From: Pagrus major
Taxonomy: Eukaryota > Chordata > Actinopteri > Spariformes > Sparidae
DNA length: 64,000 nt
Direction of reading: 5' to 3'
Assembly: GCF_040436345.1 (NCBI RefSeq)
Contig: NC_133221.1
Coordinates: 30,344,589 to 30,408,588 of the forward strand
Made by a program: the position numbers and the translations under genes. The notes under the pieces were generated by a model, which was given only the letters and a program-made list of their open reading frames with translations, did no database searches and was not told where the DNA came from. This document shows positions 25,779 to 38,900 of the stretch, piece by piece (the first letter of the stretch is position 1; every line of letters starts with the position of its first letter).

Positions 25779-27182
25779 CTGAAAAAAAAACAAAAAACAA
25801 ACAAACACACAGATTAAACCACCTCAGTCTTTGTTTCCTTTGTTTCCTCCCATAACGAAACAGGGAGCCAGGTTACATGAATAAGGTGTGAATGTAAGTG
25901 TCAATGGTTGTCTGATAAGTCCCACCCACTTTTTACACACACATACACATGAGCACGCTGCTCACGTTAACTTGTTATTGATGCATGAATGCCAGGCTGC
26001 TAAATTAAGGTGTGTCACACATTGTCACCACAAAATTCCTTGAATAAAGACAGTATAAGAGATTGGAAGATGGGAACATGACAGGACAGAGGAAAGTAAG
26101 ATGAGACTAAAAGGGAGAAAGAGAAAGGGATGAATTGAAGGTAAAGAAGGAACAAATTAACAAAACAAAAAAGGATGAAGGATATAATGAAGAGGGGAGC
26201 TTTTTTTAAAATAATTATCTCTAAATATTTCAGTTGTTACAGCAGTGCCACCATTACATTAGCTAATACAACTGGGCACCTGATAACTGTGTCAGGTTAT
26301 AAAATCTATTCACCAAAGAAAATTGTGATAATTGGTGATAATGTGTCAATAACTGCAGCATATTAGTGTTTGGAATGAGTGAGAGATACTCATGACCAAT
26401 GTCCAATGGTATATATATTGACACTGGTACCTCTGGCTTACAGTCAAAGCTGAGCCAAACGATAACACATTCAACATGTGTTACTGTGGTACAGTTCAGA
26501 ATACATCTGAGCAGCTCTTCTGGTCTTATCCTGTTATTTGTGAATAACAGAGAGAAAGTGGATGACACAAGTTTAGCAGCGTCATTCAGCCCCAGTTCAT
26601 CAGTATCAAAGTGCACACCTATGAGTCATGTGTCTGTGTTTGGTCTGAATGTACCAACAAATTACTTAATCCACAGACGCTTTAGGTCAAACGCAATCAC
26701 AATGTTCTATTGACTTTTGGTTGCAATTGGTATCATCTTGTAATATTTGTAATGTTAAAAAATTACCCCAAAATTTCAAGGCAATTGCATTAAGAGCTGA
26801 AAGCATTATTCAATTAGTAAATTCACAGAAAATCAATCTGCTGCAATTTTGATAAACAATTATTTTTTAAAGCCATTTATGAAACAAAAATGCCAGAATG
26901 TACTTGTTTCAGCATCTGAAATTCGAATCGTCTGAAAAGTCTGCTATGATAATCTTATTTTGTTAAGAACTACTGGTCAGACAAAACAAGACATCTGAAT
27001 ATCAACTGGGGCTTTGAGAAAATTCTCTTACTGTATCCAGTGGTAGAGTTAGGCAATAGGCAACTCTTCAGAGCCCCAAAAGCCCCAAGTTCACTCAAGC
27101 CCTTCGAAACAACATAGGATGTGCTTTCAGCACAGTAGCCAGCTCAGTAGTGATGTATCACAGGACACACGCACGTGTCTCT

Positions 27183-27252
27183 CGCTCTCTCCCTCTCTCT
27201 CTCACACACACACATACACAGACACACACACGCACACACGCACACACATACA
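27183..27252. repeat. CT/CA-rich microsatellite
   Basis: CTCTCTC followed by interrupted CACA/CGCACA units, seen directly. Confidence 0.85.
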
Positions 27253-28999
27253 CGTGAATATTGCTAACAGAGGACTATATTTCTACACTGACTAAGAGTG
27301 GACCTCTGTATCTGGTCATTTTGAAAAAACAAAAATAGAATCTTCTTTTTACCATAATATTACTTTAAATGTGTTTTGTTTGTTTTTTTAAAAAGAAAGA
27401 AATTGCCAAGACGGGACTTGCATTGTTTTTATCCTTATTTTAGGACCAAGTTGCCAAAGACCCAAGGTATGTAGGGATAATGAATGTATATCCTATATCA
27501 ACTATTTTTTAGCTCTGTTTTTTTTTTATCTCCACCTGTCTCTAAGTCCTCGATTTTGTTCACCAGCTAGTTTCTATCAGAGCTTTTTCTCTGAAAACAG
27601 CTGATTTCTGGTGCTGCAAACAAATCTGATGAGAGCAATGAGAGTGAACTCAAACAGTAAAGTTGTGGACCGTAAAATCCCAACAGCAAACATAAAATTT
27701 GCTTAAAAGTTCAGTAAAGCTGAGGGGAGCAGCAAAGTTGGTGGACACTGGACTTTTTAAGTATAGAATCTCTTTTGCCAGATTTGCTGTTCAACTAGGT
27801 TAAATGTCAGACAAATAGATTGCACACTGCTCTTTGCTAATAGAATACAGTTGGCTAACATTAACAAACCTCAGACAGAATCATAGTTTTTATTGCTAAG
27901 CCAATTTCCAATCCTCAGTGAAAGGCAACGTGGCTCTACAGATAAGTGACTGGAGTGGAGCCATATGTGGACAGCTCCAGTTGTGGATATCTGTTGCCTG
28001 TAGGCTTCAGTAACGACAGACAGGGTGATAACAGCTGAGAATGACCTCCCTGCTCAAACATGACTGAGCTGGCTCCTCAGACATTGACATTTTGTACAGC
28101 GGTCATCACGTGGACTGTATTTGTAAATACTGTCCCCACACAGAGAGACTTTTTACATTTCTATGCTGTTACGCACTTTATATGCAATACTTAACATATT
28201 CTTGTTTCCTAGAAGGAAATTTAAAAAATCTTGTTTTTAATGAGAAGAAAATACAATTATTATCATTATCAGATGGTGGCAGAGCAATCAGAGCACATAT
28301 ACTTTTACATACTAGTCTTTACACTGATGAAATTAGTTAACTGCATTTTTCTGTGCTCGTAAGCTTCATTTAAAATGTCCATTCAAAGGTTATTAGTCAC
28401 ACGGCACTGGTCCTACTTTAATGACACATGTTTAAACTGTTTTTCATCATGATAAAAAAGCACAATTTAGCCTGATTGGTAGTTAGTATATTGATTTGAT
28501 TTGGGTGAACTGACACCTTTTCGTTGCTAAGCCAATGATTATTACACACACAACCCAATAGTTGTTTGAACCTGCTTTTATATCAGGGGAATATGTTGAA
28601 CCATAGCATTCAATATACAACACTAAATCTCAGCCAATCCCATGAAAGGAAATGGTCGGTTACAGGAGAGTAAATAAAAGTCAAAGTGTTTCCTGTGGCT
28701 GTCCGCTCACCTGACATTATGTGACTTATTGTGATGCAGGTACACCCACCCACCCCGTGCACCAATCACGTTCAAGAGTTTTTTGCCAGCGCTTTTTGGC
28801 AAAAGACACACACAGCTGTAACTGTTGTATCCTTTTTTTTAATCTGTCCACAAACAGAAATATAAAAATGACAATTTGGCTTTATTACATTTATGTTTAT
28901 GTTTACAGAAAACATAAATGTGAGTTGAGCACACTGTGTATTGTATTTATTATATACTATTCATGTTTTCTGTTTGTGGTATCCATCTGAATATCTCAC

Positions 29000-30140
29000 T
29001 CTTGAAGAGTAAGTGAATAACTTTTATACTAAGGTCCTTTTAAAAGTGTTAGTTAATAGGTAATAAGGCTTTTACAAGTCCTTATAAGATACTTGTTAAC
29101 ATTATTTTGATATTTTTTGATTGATGGATAATTAAGATTATAGGACATTTATAAGCACTGATAAGAATAAAGTTATAGTTATAGACAGCTGGAGAATGTT
29201 ATCAAAAACTTTGAGTTTCTTTAAAATGTTATATTGTAATATTTATAATTAATTAATATTATAAGGATATGTTTATATTTGTAATTGTAATATTTGCATA
29301 CTTTATTAGGTATTTATTAGCAGTAAACAATGCACTTATTAACATTTTAGAAAACTTTTTGCAGCTATCAGATCTAAAGGGAGAACAATGATTTGTTCAG
29401 GTTAATAAATCCTTGATAATGCACTAAATAACAGATAACCATGCTTTTCCCAGCTACCCTATCTGGAATACTGCATGTTGTCAAGGTTGATAAAAGATGA
29501 ATTAAGAAAATAGACTATTGTAGCAGTGAAGCATAAAAACATACTTGAAGACAAACTGTAAAATTCATATCCTATAAAATATAGCCCCAAATAGGAAGAA
29601 AAAAATATACAGGAAAAAATGGTACAATTATCTGGACAGTTACAGTATCTTTAAACACTGAGGAAAATTGTATGTTGTAAAAGACATTCTGATGATGTTT
29701 AATAGAACATCACTAATGGCATCAACACAATTGCCTGTAACTATTGGTAATCCCTTTAGAAATAGGATGCCTTATTTCTATGCAGTGGTAGAATAGAAAA
29801 ACACTGGAAAAGCATATTGTGTTTTCCATTGCTATTGCTCTTAGGACCCATTAGTTAGTTAACCTCAATAAACTGGTCTGTAATGCTATTGTAAACATTA
29901 TAAGAAACTCAGGAGGTTTTTATTCTAACATTCTAAGGCTTCTACTAATTGCTAACACTTTTCTTATAAGTCTTGAACTATAATCAAACAATAAATGTGA
30001 TAATGATGATATTATTACAACTATATCATCTTATTAAAACATAATAAAATAAGAGTCCTCCAAGGACTTATAAGGACCTAACTACCTGTTAAATACCACT
30101 AATTACAAGGTCTGTAATACAAAGCGTTACTCTCCACAGT
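29000..30140. mobile_element. AT-rich element with long degenerate terminal inverted repeats
   Basis: About 90 bp at the left end (gagtaagtgaataac, then taataaggcttttacaagtc) corresponds, inverted and degenerate, to the right end (acttataaggacctaacta, then gttactctcca). The interior is very AT-rich and lacks any ORF. This fits an old non-autonomous DNA transposon of about 1.1 kb. Exact ends and family are uncertain. Confidence 0.5.
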
Positions 30141-31138
30141 TCTGACAGTGATAAAAACTTTTAAAACCTTTATACATTATTCAAAGAGTTTTGAAAGCCA
30201 ACAGGAAAACACACGTGTTCGTCTGGCTGGGACTGTATATATAGTCTCCCAGACACTGAGTAAGATGGAACATATAGTGTACAATGTGTGCCAGAATGAG
30301 GCCCTGCCCTTCTTTCCAAGCATGGAATGTGTAGATATACAGCTTATGTAATACTGTCACCTTTTTCCATGTGTTTCAGTCTTTTTTTAAAAACATGCAG
30401 CCCATTAACCTGAGATCGACACTAGGACAATTGTCCGCTGAGGCTCATGTTAACTCAAAACTGTTCACTGTTTGTTTTGTTGTTGTTGTTTGGTACGTTC
30501 TACATTTTTTCATTTATGTGTAGTAGTTAACATAGTCTATGCATGCATGTCAAGAGTACATTAGTGCATTAATTAAAGCTTTCCCTCATAGTCTGTCTTC
30601 CACAAATATCTAAAAAGTTACTGGAAAAAATATGTTTACGTCAAGACTCGCCATTTGTCATTTAAGAAGAGAAACCAACTAACCTCACTGTTCAGCAAAA
30701 ATCATATCACTGTGGTTACCTTCTGACTTTGTTAAAAAAAACATTAGTTATTAATTTGAAAAATAATTAGTAAAATGTTAATAGATTAGAAAATAGCTTG
30801 AAATAACATTTTTGATTTTAAGAGGAATTGTGCTCATGCTCATTCAGAGTAAGTTACGTTACTTTAAATTTAAAGTAAAAGTAATTAAAGGGCTGCCAAT
30901 AACTGACTCTCAGTGACAAATTGTTGGAAAACAGCTGGATAACCTATGCATACAACTTATTTAACGAGTGTGATTAAACCTTTCAAAATCCAAGCCTCTG
31001 AGGACAAGCTGGTGTCACTAACAAAGCTGTGCTCTTCTCCCCATGGTTCCTCACTCCTCCTGTGTAGACCTCCTCAAGTTTCTAAACCACGTGGCAGCAC
31101 AGTAGCTCCAGTGCAGCCAGAAGAATGGACAGACTTAC

Positions 31139-31340
31139 CTCCAGAAACAGACCCAGCTGACTCTACGAAGCAGAGGGAAACCTTTGGGTGAAGTCCTGGG
31201 ATCAGAGGTGTAGCTTGGCCCGGGACGAATGGCAATGCTGGCCTGTTTTTGGAGCCCAGCAGAGAAGCAAGGGAGAGGTTGGGGAGAGGGGAGCAAAAGT
31301 GGGAGCAGGCAGTGAGGAGGAAGGGCTGCTGAAAATGACG
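31139..31340 (-). other. slc38a5: Probable untranslated first exon of slc38a5
   Basis: The minus strand shows an excellent donor, CTGGAG|GTAAGTC, at 31139/31138. It is preceded by a moderately GC-rich stretch, while an isolated strong acceptor opens the start-codon exon at 25778. The upstream boundary is a guess from promoter-like sequence. No ATG-initiated conserved ORF is present. Confidence 0.45.
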
Positions 31341-31385
31341 GTTTCAAGTTTCTTGTGATGTCACATGTATAGGCACTCCTCTTCC
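31341..31385 (-). promoter_or_regulatory. slc38a5: Candidate slc38a5 promoter with CRE/AP-1-like site
   Basis: On the minus strand a TATA-like CTATACA (about 31366-31372) is followed by TGACATCA (31363-31356), a CRE/AP-1-like octamer, a short distance above the inferred first exon. It is based on motif and position only. Confidence 0.3.
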
Positions 31386-32933
31386 TTTCGAAGAAAAACA
31401 GAGAAAGAAAACAAGTTAACTGTGACTTTCTCTCAGGGCTCTGGTGATGGAGGGCTCTGTGGGGAATTCACCAAGCTCCTATGGCCTGCTCATACATACT
31501 AGGCCTATTGAATTGTTTCCATGTTCCTACTTTCTACTCTCTTCCCCTGCCTGGGAGTTGAGGTATAGGGGAAATATAGTGAGGTGATAGGCACAGGGTT
31601 GCATAAGAGCCTGGCTGCTGGTGGGCAGCCCTGCATTAGAAGCAAACTGGAAAAAGCTGGCTCTATTAGATCAATGTGGGAACGTTTAGTAGAAAAGTAA
31701 ATATGTAAACCAATGTTCCCGTGAAGTGTCCGAGGTGACCTGACTCCTGCAGCTGAACGGAACTGTTTGAAACAACACATGGTCCAGGATACACACATTC
31801 CCGTGGTTATTTTGGTATATTGTTCCACACAGGAACACTGTCCCAGCTGAGTGTCGGTGCTGATTAGTTCCATTAAGTGTGTGTGGAAGCTTGGCTGCTT
31901 TTACAATTACGTATTTCAATAAAATCTTTATTGTACAACTTAAATGAAGCATAATTATTATACCATCAGATCAATGTATTGGAGTACTGTTGAGCAGTTG
32001 GAGGTTCTTGCTGGTGAAAGATAAATCTAAAACAAATCTTTAAAGGGGTATTGTGCAGTTTTGGAATAGAAATTCAGAATTTTAATATTTACAATATTCA
32101 TAAGATAAAAATACAAACTAAGAAATATGTATTTTTTGCATAAGTGAATAAACAAGCTGTTCTCAGAGGAAAATATGGTCCCAGAACACTGTTTGAAGCT
32201 AGAAAGGTGGCAGGGTCCGCCACATATAAACAAAGTAAAACAGTATTAACTGTGTTGTCCTTTAAGGTCAGTTTGTTCATTCAGTCATGAAAACAAAGAG
32301 AGTTTGTTTATTTAGTTTGGTCTACACAGTTAATCACTAAATAGGCCTACTCAAAATCACAATATGGCTGAAGGGAATACCCAAATCACAGAAGCTAAAG
32401 CTAAGCTAAGATAAAAGCAAAAAGGGGCAAATCAGCTAGATAATGAAGTAGGCCTACTGTAGTGCTGTAGAGATCCCCTGGCCTACAAATTATATTCTCC
32501 AAATGTAAGAAAACATGTTTGTTTTATACAAACCCCAACAAATGTCACATCATCATGTAAAAAATGATCATTCCCGTGGTACTCACAAGAGCTGTCCAAA
32601 TAATTGCAATATGATTGTTTTAACCATATCATACAGTCCTGTCAGAGAGAAAAGAAATAGTTGTTGATGCTGCCAGAAGATTTTTGAGTAGGTCTATTGT
32701 TGAAGTGAGTGGAGAGTAAGTGCAGGGCCTGTTGAGAGCATGAGAGTCAATGCTCTCAGAGCCTAATATGAATAGTACTATGGATGGATCATTAGAGAAT
32801 GGGAATAATGCCGGGAAAAAAGCTTTAACTTTGTTCTTTTTTTTCTTTTGATTTGACAGAAAATTGAGTGTTATTTTTAATCCAGTGTTGAGCGGTTATG
32901 AAACGTTTTGGATGCAAATTGCCTCTAAATAAC
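31386..32933. other. Head-to-head spacer between slc38a5 and dedd
   Basis: About 1.5 kb without recognised genes. The ORF at 31505-31873 on the minus strand has no identifiable domain. A MITE-like start (taaaggggtattgtgcag at 32041) is present but no partner end was found. Confidence 0.6.
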
Positions 32934-32934
32934 C

Positions 32935-32974
32935 AAGAAGAAGAAGAAGAAGAAGAAGAAGAAGAAGAAGAAGA
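32935..32974. repeat. (AAG)n triplet repeat upstream of dedd
   Basis: About 13 uninterrupted AAG units immediately 5' of the GC-rich dedd promoter region. Purine-only mirror-symmetric sequence of this type can form triplex DNA (general knowledge). Confidence 0.95.
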
Positions 32975-32984
32975 ACGTGTGGTA

Positions 32985-33120
32985 GCAGGTACTAGGTGGT
33001 AGTCTGGAGCTGTGTCTGTGCGCGCTGCCGCAGGCTGCAGGCGGGACGCCGCACAGCGCCGGTGTTACCGGAACTGAACTGCACTGTGAACCGGAAGTTC
33101 TTTCATTTTAGCTGGAGAAC
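32985..33120 (+). promoter_or_regulatory. dedd: dedd promoter, GC-rich with an ETS site
   Basis: The most CpG-dense stretch in the window (33018-33065, with gcgcgctgccgc, gacgccgc and cagcgccgg). It is followed by ACCGGAAGTTC at 33090-33100, whose CCGGAAGT core is a consensus ETS/GABPA site of the kind found at housekeeping transcription starts. It is TATA-less. Direction (+) is inferred from the dedd gene downstream. Confidence 0.6.
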
Positions 33121-33583
33121 GAAAATTGTCTTCTTATTTTTCCCATGATGTCTGTTTGAGCACCAAAACCGTTAGCTAAACGGACTCTTATTCCTGGAAT
33201 GGAAGACGCCGTGCCGCACACCGATAGCCTGGAAACATATGTGTTGAGCATCCGTCTTGTAGTTCACCAAAACTATTCAACGGAAACGTGTTTTATGTCC
33301 AGAAATAAGCTTTGCTTTGCTATTAGACAGTAGGAAGCTAACTTCGCGTTAGCTGCCTACCGAACTGTGATATTGTCCAACTTGTCAGGAACATCCAGGA
33401 ACACAGGAGGTAATGTAAAGTTATTAAAAGATAATGACATTTCTTCTTTTGATGGTGTGTTTTGCTTGGCTTTATGTAAGTAAGTTTGGATAATGTCAAC
33501 GCTGACAGCAAACGTGGACTAAAGCTAGCCATGAGCAGTCATAACAAACCAGGACGCGAATCAAGGGGAGAACGTTCACCCAG
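33121..33583 (+). other. dedd: Probable first exon(s) of dedd, partly coding in one isoform
   Basis: Two usable donors lie here: GGAG|GTAATG at 33408/33409 and CCCAG|GTGTGT at 33583/33584. An ATG at 33531 (context GCCATGA, G at -3) opens 17 codons (MSSHNKPGRESRGERSP) plus two bases before the second donor. Joined to an acceptor at 35842 it would read in frame into Dedd; joined to the acceptor at 35834 it would stop quickly and act as an upstream ORF. Which applies cannot be decided from sequence alone. Confidence 0.45.
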
Positions 33584-35832
33584 GTGTGTTATTATGTGCA
33601 GACTAATGGTTACGTCAACGTTACTGACGAAATAGCAAATTGTTAGTTATTAAGTCGTAAGTAGTGTAACACGGATCAGGGGTCACTTTTGTTGTGTGAT
33701 GACCACACGTCGGCATTGTTCATCTGTTTTTAATTTCCAGACAACTATCGTTAGCTTGCTAGCTAACTTCCGCTAGGCACCCAGCTTAGCTGGTTGTCAG
33801 CTTGTTATGTATCTTACTAAACAGCTGGACGTGGGAGGGTGTGTGTGCGTGTGTTTGATCTATACATTAGAAACGGTCTCCTAAGACTTAATATCCAAGT
33901 GGCAGCAGTGTTGTTCACGTTACAGAGCATCGGCTCTTGTGTTTACATAAATTCCGCTTTCGTTAGCTGAATTAGCATTAGCTAGCTTAGCGTTATGGTA
34001 ACTGTAACGTTAGCTGTTAGTCCAAACGGCCTAACAGCTAACGATTATGGTTGTGATCAAAATCGTGATTTCCTGTGTTCATAAATGCATTTGTGCACCA
34101 TGTGTACTTCACGAACAACGTAGACATGACATTGATGAAGTAAAAAGACAAGATAGAAACGTTACTAATGACAAAATCTCTCAATGTCAAAACTGGAATG
34201 GTCTATTTTAACTCACTAATTCCATTTCTGTAATGTTTTCTTATTCTTACGCTGCTCTTCTGTAACATTTACATCCCCTCATTTGATCTATAATTGAACA
34301 ATACTTATTGTGCTGATAATGACTGTTCCATTATTGAACAGTCCCTCAACCAAACAGCCAATGATTCCAGGTTTTCTCACTGCAGACATGTAGACTTTTT
34401 TTAAAAAGCACATTGATGAGGGTCACCTCAGTGTGAGAGGTGCTGTCAGCAATGACAGTGAGTCAGCATGCACAAAACCCAGACCCTGAAACTGAAGCAA
34501 CTAAATGGAATATAGTCGTCACTCATTTTATTGTTAAGCCAAAACCTCTCGACCTACCCTGGATGGGTGGCTGCGGTATAGGTCACAAGTCCCTCTTCGT
34601 CCATCTGAGCGGATGGGGCATAGGCCTGTCAAATACATAAAATATGCTTTCTGTCATTTCAGGCAGACCAAGTTCTTATCACACTGATGAACCAGACCAT
34701 GTAATAATATTTATAATGTTCCAGGAACAACACCAGCGCAGCAATATCAGATCATCAGCTCATGCAGCTGTGGACTTATCTGAGACTAGAAGTCACAAGA
34801 AAAGAAAAATCATAGCTGTCCTCTAAGAATAGAGTTATCATAGTATGAAAAGAAGACATATTGCTATAGGTGGATATTATGATTGTGATATGATTCATGA
34901 TTAGTGGGAATGATCATTTTTATGTCATAATTTTAATTTTCCCCTAAAAAAACATTAAATCATGATGATGGAACATTTGATGGGGTCAGCACCAAACAAA
35001 TACGTTTTCCTACATCTATACAATATACTTTCCAGACCATTGCATCTCTGCAGCACTACAGTACTTCATTATAATGCTGTTTTTTCACAATTAATCTTAT
35101 CACAGAATTGCAGCTTCACAAAATGAATATGTATGTGAATGCAAGTCACACGCAATTTGGGTATCTTCTGAACTGCACATCATAAACACTGTTGGCACAA
35201 GGTCACAGGACACATTACTGGAAGTGGCTGACAAAAAAACAGACCGACCAAGAGATACATTGGACATCTAAGTTAGCAAGACAGACACAATAGAGAGAAA
35301 GTTGTAAACATTGACACAAGCTTTGGTCAAGGGGGAGGTGGCAGAAGTGACAGGGCCTTGGACGGGAGAGAGAGAGGGATAAAGAGAGGGAGAGACAGAT
35401 CATACAGCAAGCAGCGGGGGGCTTGAATGACTGGGAGTGAAAGATGCTTTGCTGAAATAACAGAGGACATATCTTTAATGCTATTATGAGAAGTGAACAA
35501 TATTTTCAGTTGATTATACTACTTAGACTGTGGTGGCCTACCACAGTCTAGGTTATTAATGGGAAACATAGTCTTGTGATGTCACCCAGTCGTAGTCCAA
35601 TCATTTGCCACCTTCTTTAAATAGTTGGCCCTTGCTTTTTTTTAATGTTGTGTCTCTGTTCTGTTTCTCTGAATGTGATATTTTCCATGAAAGAGTAATC
35701 AGAAATACTGATGTTGGTAGAGGGGCCTCTTGTATCATGTAGCTAATTATTGATAAATAATGTTAGTCACTGATGGTAAGCTTGATCTAAAAGAACTTAT
35801 CGATGATATGTGATTCCCCACTCTCCGTACAT
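33584..35832 (+). other. dedd: dedd 5' intron
   Basis: AT-rich intron with scattered 'gctagc/gttagc' repeats and a short fragment of MITE family A at about 34706-34760 (aatgttccaggaacaacacc, followed by gcaatatcagat). No exon was recognised. Confidence 0.55.
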
Positions 35833-35909
35833 AGCTCATCAGTTGGAGCAGACGAAGACAGCAGGAGCTGAAGGGATTCAAACATCCCTCTTCACCATCG
35901 GGTCCTGAG

Positions 35910-38900
35910 ATGACATCACAGCAGCCACAGGTCCCCAATGCTGTTATTCCTCCCAACCTTGCTCAGAACTCCTCTGCTCATCAGGCCCGGCCTCACATTC
36001 AGGCTAATCAGCTGGACTCAAGTCAGAACAGTGCAGCCTCAAGGCCTCTGGACCACAGAGCTCTGACAGGCAGGCCGGGCTGCTCCGGTGTGGCAGCAAC
36101 CAGCGGGGAGTCAGCCAACAGGAACGTTTCTGCATCCTGCACCAACTCCAGCTCATCCAGAAGAGATGGGGGCTTTGAACCGTGGCCTGAGGAGGCAGCG
36201 GACGACTCCCACGGGCTGTACTCACTCCACCGCATGTTTGACATAGTTGGAGCCCAGCTAACGCACCGGGATGTCAGGGTACTGTCATTCCTGTTTGTTG
36301 ATGTGATTGACGAGTATGAGCGTGGTGGCATCAGGAGCGGAAAGGATTTCCTGCTGGCCCTTGAGCGCCAAGGTCGCTGTGATGAGACCAACTTCAGACA
36401 CATTCTCCAGCTTCTGAGGATTATCACACGCCATGACCTACTGCCTTATGTCACACTCAGGAAACGGCAGGCTGGTGAGTACAGCAGTGTCATCAGTATG
36501 TTAACACTCACGCTGTCTTAAATTAATTATTAATTAATAACGTATATAAGGTGATCCACTTTTTGACAAAAAATATGTAGAGCTTCAAGCTTCATCACAT
36601 TGTGTCAAAACTGAAGCGCTCGAGTGCTTCAATCTGTGTCAAATCACTGCAAATCATAAGTCTTTCTTGGCCGCTCCAAACACTGGTATGGTAACAGTGT
36701 GAATTAACGCGCATCAAAATCTGTATGGCTTGACAAGTTTTTCACAAATGACAGCTCATTTGACCTGGTTATCCTTACTAGATGTGCTTCTTACATGCTT
36801 GTTTGTCTCCAAGATTGACAGCATTGTGTTAAGATCAGTGGTAGGCTTATAATCAGAGTTAACTCAAATGCATCCCTTTGTGGATTATTATACTATTACG
36901 ATATTCTTCCCATGAGAACAATATGTCACAACTAGTGATGCTGCTATGCTTTCAATATAGTGAGTCCCTGGGACTCACAGTTGGTCATTTGATGGGTCCC
37001 AAATAACATTTGTGATTTCTGACAAATTGTCATGCTTGATGTTATATGGTTATAATCACATAGCCATCATATAATCATGTTTGATGAAAATGTATATGAA
37101 AAGTAAACAAATGGAAAAACAAATAAAATCCCAAATCTGAAAACAAAACACTGGCACATCTGCAGCTGCCCCCTGAAAGTTGATGAGCCAGTCAGTCAGA
37201 GACAGATTTTGTTAGTCAGAGTACGTTAGAAAAACAGGATAAAACAGAGAAGCTTACGAAAGTGCACAGGGATGACATCTCATTGAGGAATTATAAATAA
37301 AAGGAACCATAAATATACCTTTATATTATCTGCCACATTAGTTAAAAAAAATAAAGTGATGTAACAAATGAGAGAAGCTGAAATTTGGGGGCACCAGATC
37401 CTAATCTACATTTTTAGGGCCCAAAATGTGTAGCAGGGCCGACAGCAGCCGGCAAGAGAGACACTACATGATGTGGGATTTTATAACTGAACTGTAAGCA
37501 GGACACACACTTGTACTCTCTCTGACTGTGTGAAGATCTGATGTTTTCAAATCACAGATGATGAAGAAAGGTGTTAAACTGCAAGTCTGAGGCTGCAGGT
37601 AAAACACACTGATGCAGGCTGATAAAGAAGTTTAGTGTGGAGCTGAACTGAAAAAAATCCAAATAGTTGAACCTTTTTTATTGAAAAACCCAATCTGGTA
37701 GGCTTACAGCCCTGTCACACCGTCCTGATACACTTGTCTCAACATGGCCTGTCTCCTGAACGGCAAAGCATCATCTGTCATCATCGTCATGACAGAATAC
37801 AGAATCAGTCACCAATACCCATTTTCTAGCTTTGTTTGTTGGAATCTGTGAGTCAAGGATTGGTCTTGTTGCAGCAGAAAGTGTCACAATGATTGAGATA
37901 TGCACAGTACACAGATGGTTGGAAACTGTCACCAGCGGATTTCTCCTGTCATGATAATGGGTGTCCTTTTATAATTATTTCAATATGGATTTGTGGTTCA
38001 TGATGTAGCATTATCTGGGATAAACTACAGTGCGTACCTAGCAACATCATTGCACAACAAAAGGGATTCTGCAATACACAATAGTTAATATAACAAATAA
38101 AATGTATAAGATCATATCAACAACTGAAAAAGAAAGTACAGTACAGTAGTGCATTAGTTTCACAGAAACTAACAGCATCCTGTGTCACAATAGTAAATGT
38201 GATTGGGACCGGCAGAGATCTTCTCTGGGACACCTCTGGGATGAAAGCATTTTTGTATCTGTACAGTATGTATGACTGTCACTTAGCAAATGACAAACTG
38301 AACCGAGCAATGGAGCATGTCTTCTCATGCTGTTACTGTACTCTTCTCTCTGTCCAAAGTCGCTGGCTGGCTACTTGGTGCAAGACCTAGGAACAATATG
38401 ATGCGCTGATATCCAAAAAGACGCAGTAAACTCTATCGATGGGGGCCAGATAGTATCTTTCCCTGATAATGTTGCATTGTGAACGATAAATCTGTTTCGA
38501 AGTTGGCAGTAGTAGAGCAAGTTAGCTGTTACCTAGCAGCAGGTGGGCAGCAGCGTCCTGCAGTATGCTTGTTAGGGTTGGGCCAACTTACACGTTTTTC
38601 AAACCGGTTGATATGAGGCCAAAGATTCACAACAACCATTCGACTTAACTTAAAAGTTAAATAACACAATGAGTAATAAAATCATCAAATGAGTGAAGCT
38701 GGAGAAAAGATGGCAGCAGCAACATTTCAGATAGTCACACATGCACCTTGCAAATCACTTAGTTTTCCACAACATGCCCCTCATGTTTCACCATAAAAAG
38801 CATGGTTAATGAAGGGTTTCTGTCTGCTGAAATGCTAAAGGGCTTTTAATGTGAAATGGATACAGGAATCGTAAAGCAGTTACTGTAAGGGCGATTAGGA

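Larger units (their letters stand above)
25779..31138 (-). other. slc38a5: Inferred 5' UTR intron of slc38a5
   Basis: Bounded by the acceptor at 25779 and a consensus donor at 31138. It contains CA-rich microsatellites (27180-27250) and the AT-rich inverted-repeat element at about 29000-30140. No conserved protein was recognised; the paired ORFs near 26263-26713 overlap on opposite strands and match nothing I know. Confidence 0.5.

Noticed and set aside
26263-26713. Overlapping ORFs of 104 and 117 aa on opposite strands
   Set aside because: They overlap each other in an intron-like region. No recognisable domain or splice context is present, and their composition looks like chance open frames.
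31505-31873. 122-aa minus-strand ORF near the slc38a5 promoter
   Set aside because: No family resemblance and no start context or splice partners; it overlaps another chance ORF.
36004-36427. Minus-strand ORFs opposite the Dedd death-effector exon
   Set aside because: Shadow frames of the conserved dedd coding exon on the other strand.
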